Assembly: GCA_011620265.1 (NCBI GenBank)
Contig: WOZM01000274.1
Span: 2,149 to 37,779, forward strand
Direction of reading: 5' to 3'
DNA: 35,631 nt
Origin: Paracoccaceae bacterium
GTDB lineage: Bacteria; Pseudomonadota; Alphaproteobacteria; Rhodobacterales; Rhodobacteraceae
Shown: positions 35,214 to 35,631 of the stretch, one piece after another
Numbering within the stretch: the stretch's first letter is position 1
How the letters are laid out: every line of letters starts with the position of its first letter
The notes under the pieces: generated by a model
Databases searched by the model: none
What the model was told of the DNA's origin: nothing
Seen by the model: only the letters and a program-made list of their open reading frames with translations
Position numbers and translations under genes: made by a program

Positions 35214-35631
35214 ATGGCGAACAATTCAGGCAGCGACAGCAAGAACACGCTCTACTGTTCTTTCTGCGGAAAGAGCCAGCACGAGGTGCGCAAGCTGATC
35301 GCTGGCCCGACAGTCTTCATCTGCGATGAATGCGTCGAGCTCTGCATGGACATCATCCGCGAGGAGACGAAGTCGACCGGTCTGAAATCGACCGACGGCG
35401 TGCCGACGCCGCGCGACATCTGCAAGGTACTGGACGACTATGTCATCGGTCAGGAACATGCCAAGCGCGTGCTCTCCGTCGCCGTCCACAACCACTACAA
35501 GCGGTTGAACCACGCCTCGAAATCCGCCGATATCGAGCTGGCGAAGTCGAACATCCTGCTGATCGGCCCGACCGGTTGCGGCAAGACGCTTCTGGCGCAG
35601 ACGCTCGCGCGCATCCTCGACGTGCCCTTCA
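35214..35631 (+). CDS. clpX: ATP-dependent Clp protease ATP-binding subunit (C-terminus cut by window edge)
   Basis: The first 139 residues are visible. The N-terminal C4 zinc-binding domain has C15, C18, C37 and C40 (YCSFCGKSQ and FICDECVEL), and the AAA+ domain begins with [19 protein letters not shown] and Walker A GPTGCGKT (118-125). ClpX unfolds substrates for ClpP. The gene continues past the window end. The start at ATG 35214 has AGAGGGTG upstream. Confidence 0.98.
   Translation, partial: MANNSGSDSKNTLYCSFCGKSQHEVRKLIAGPTVFICDECVELCMDIIREETKSTGLKSTDGVPTPRDICKVLDDYVIGQEHAKRVLSVAVHNHYKRLNHASKSADIELAKSNILLIGPTGCGKTLLAQTLARILDVPF

Overview
The window reads as a GC-rich alphaproteobacterial chromosome segment, most likely from a Rhodobacteraceae-type organism. 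I base this on codon composition, the phnW-phnA-phnY-pbfA gene set, the solute-transport-rich layout, the clpP-clpX pair and a short dispersed repeat that resembles elements I recall from that family. No database search was possible, so the taxonomy is an inference. Genes are packed tightly: no gene-free stretch exceeds 300 bases, and I saw no tRNA, rRNA, CRISPR or transposase.

Left block (1-6226): a LysR-type regulator, cut by the window edge, diverges from a 2-aminoethylphosphonate (AEP) catabolic operon. PhnW transaminates AEP to phosphonoacetaldehyde, and PbfA makes the same aldehyde from (R)-1-hydroxy-AEP. PhnY oxidises it to phosphonoacetate, and PhnA splits that into acetate and phosphate. 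A DeoR-type regulator (6223-6978, minus strand) converges on pbfA, and their stop codons share one CTAG.

Second block (7201-14656): a glycine-betaine-type ABC importer (binding protein, ATPase, tandem-fused permease), a choline-kinase-like phosphotransferase and an 812-residue dimethylglycine-dehydrogenase-like flavoprotein with GcvT domains. This looks like uptake and N-demethylation of a methylated amine. Its position beside the AEP operon raises the possibility that the substrate is an N-methylated aminophosphonate. That is a hypothesis, not something the sequence proves.

Third block (14729-23147): a Na+/phosphate cotransporter with a PhoU-like tail diverges from a LysR regulator across a well-formed Pho box. 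Next comes a polyamine-type ABC transporter operon ending in a gamma-aminobutyraldehyde dehydrogenase, consistent with putrescine import and breakdown.

Fourth block (23151-26775, all minus): a CbiX-like chelatase and modE-modA-modB-modC for molybdate uptake. Two exact ModE-type operators flank a recognisable promoter upstream of modA.

Fifth block (26848-34251): an N-carbamoylputrescine amidase remnant that has lost its catalytic core by an in-frame deletion, then a second polyamine ABC transporter (order ATPase, permease, permease, binding protein) bracketed by two amidase-signature enzymes. The right end holds clpP and the start of clpX, which are housekeeping genes.

The features that stand out are a short repeat found four times, which in three copies supplies the Shine-Dalgarno sequence of the next gene and in the fourth forms part of an ABC ATPase reading frame; the deleted carbamoylputrescine amidase; the double ModE operator with a ModE protein lacking molybdate-binding domains; and the linkage of phosphonate, methylamine, phosphate and polyamine functions.
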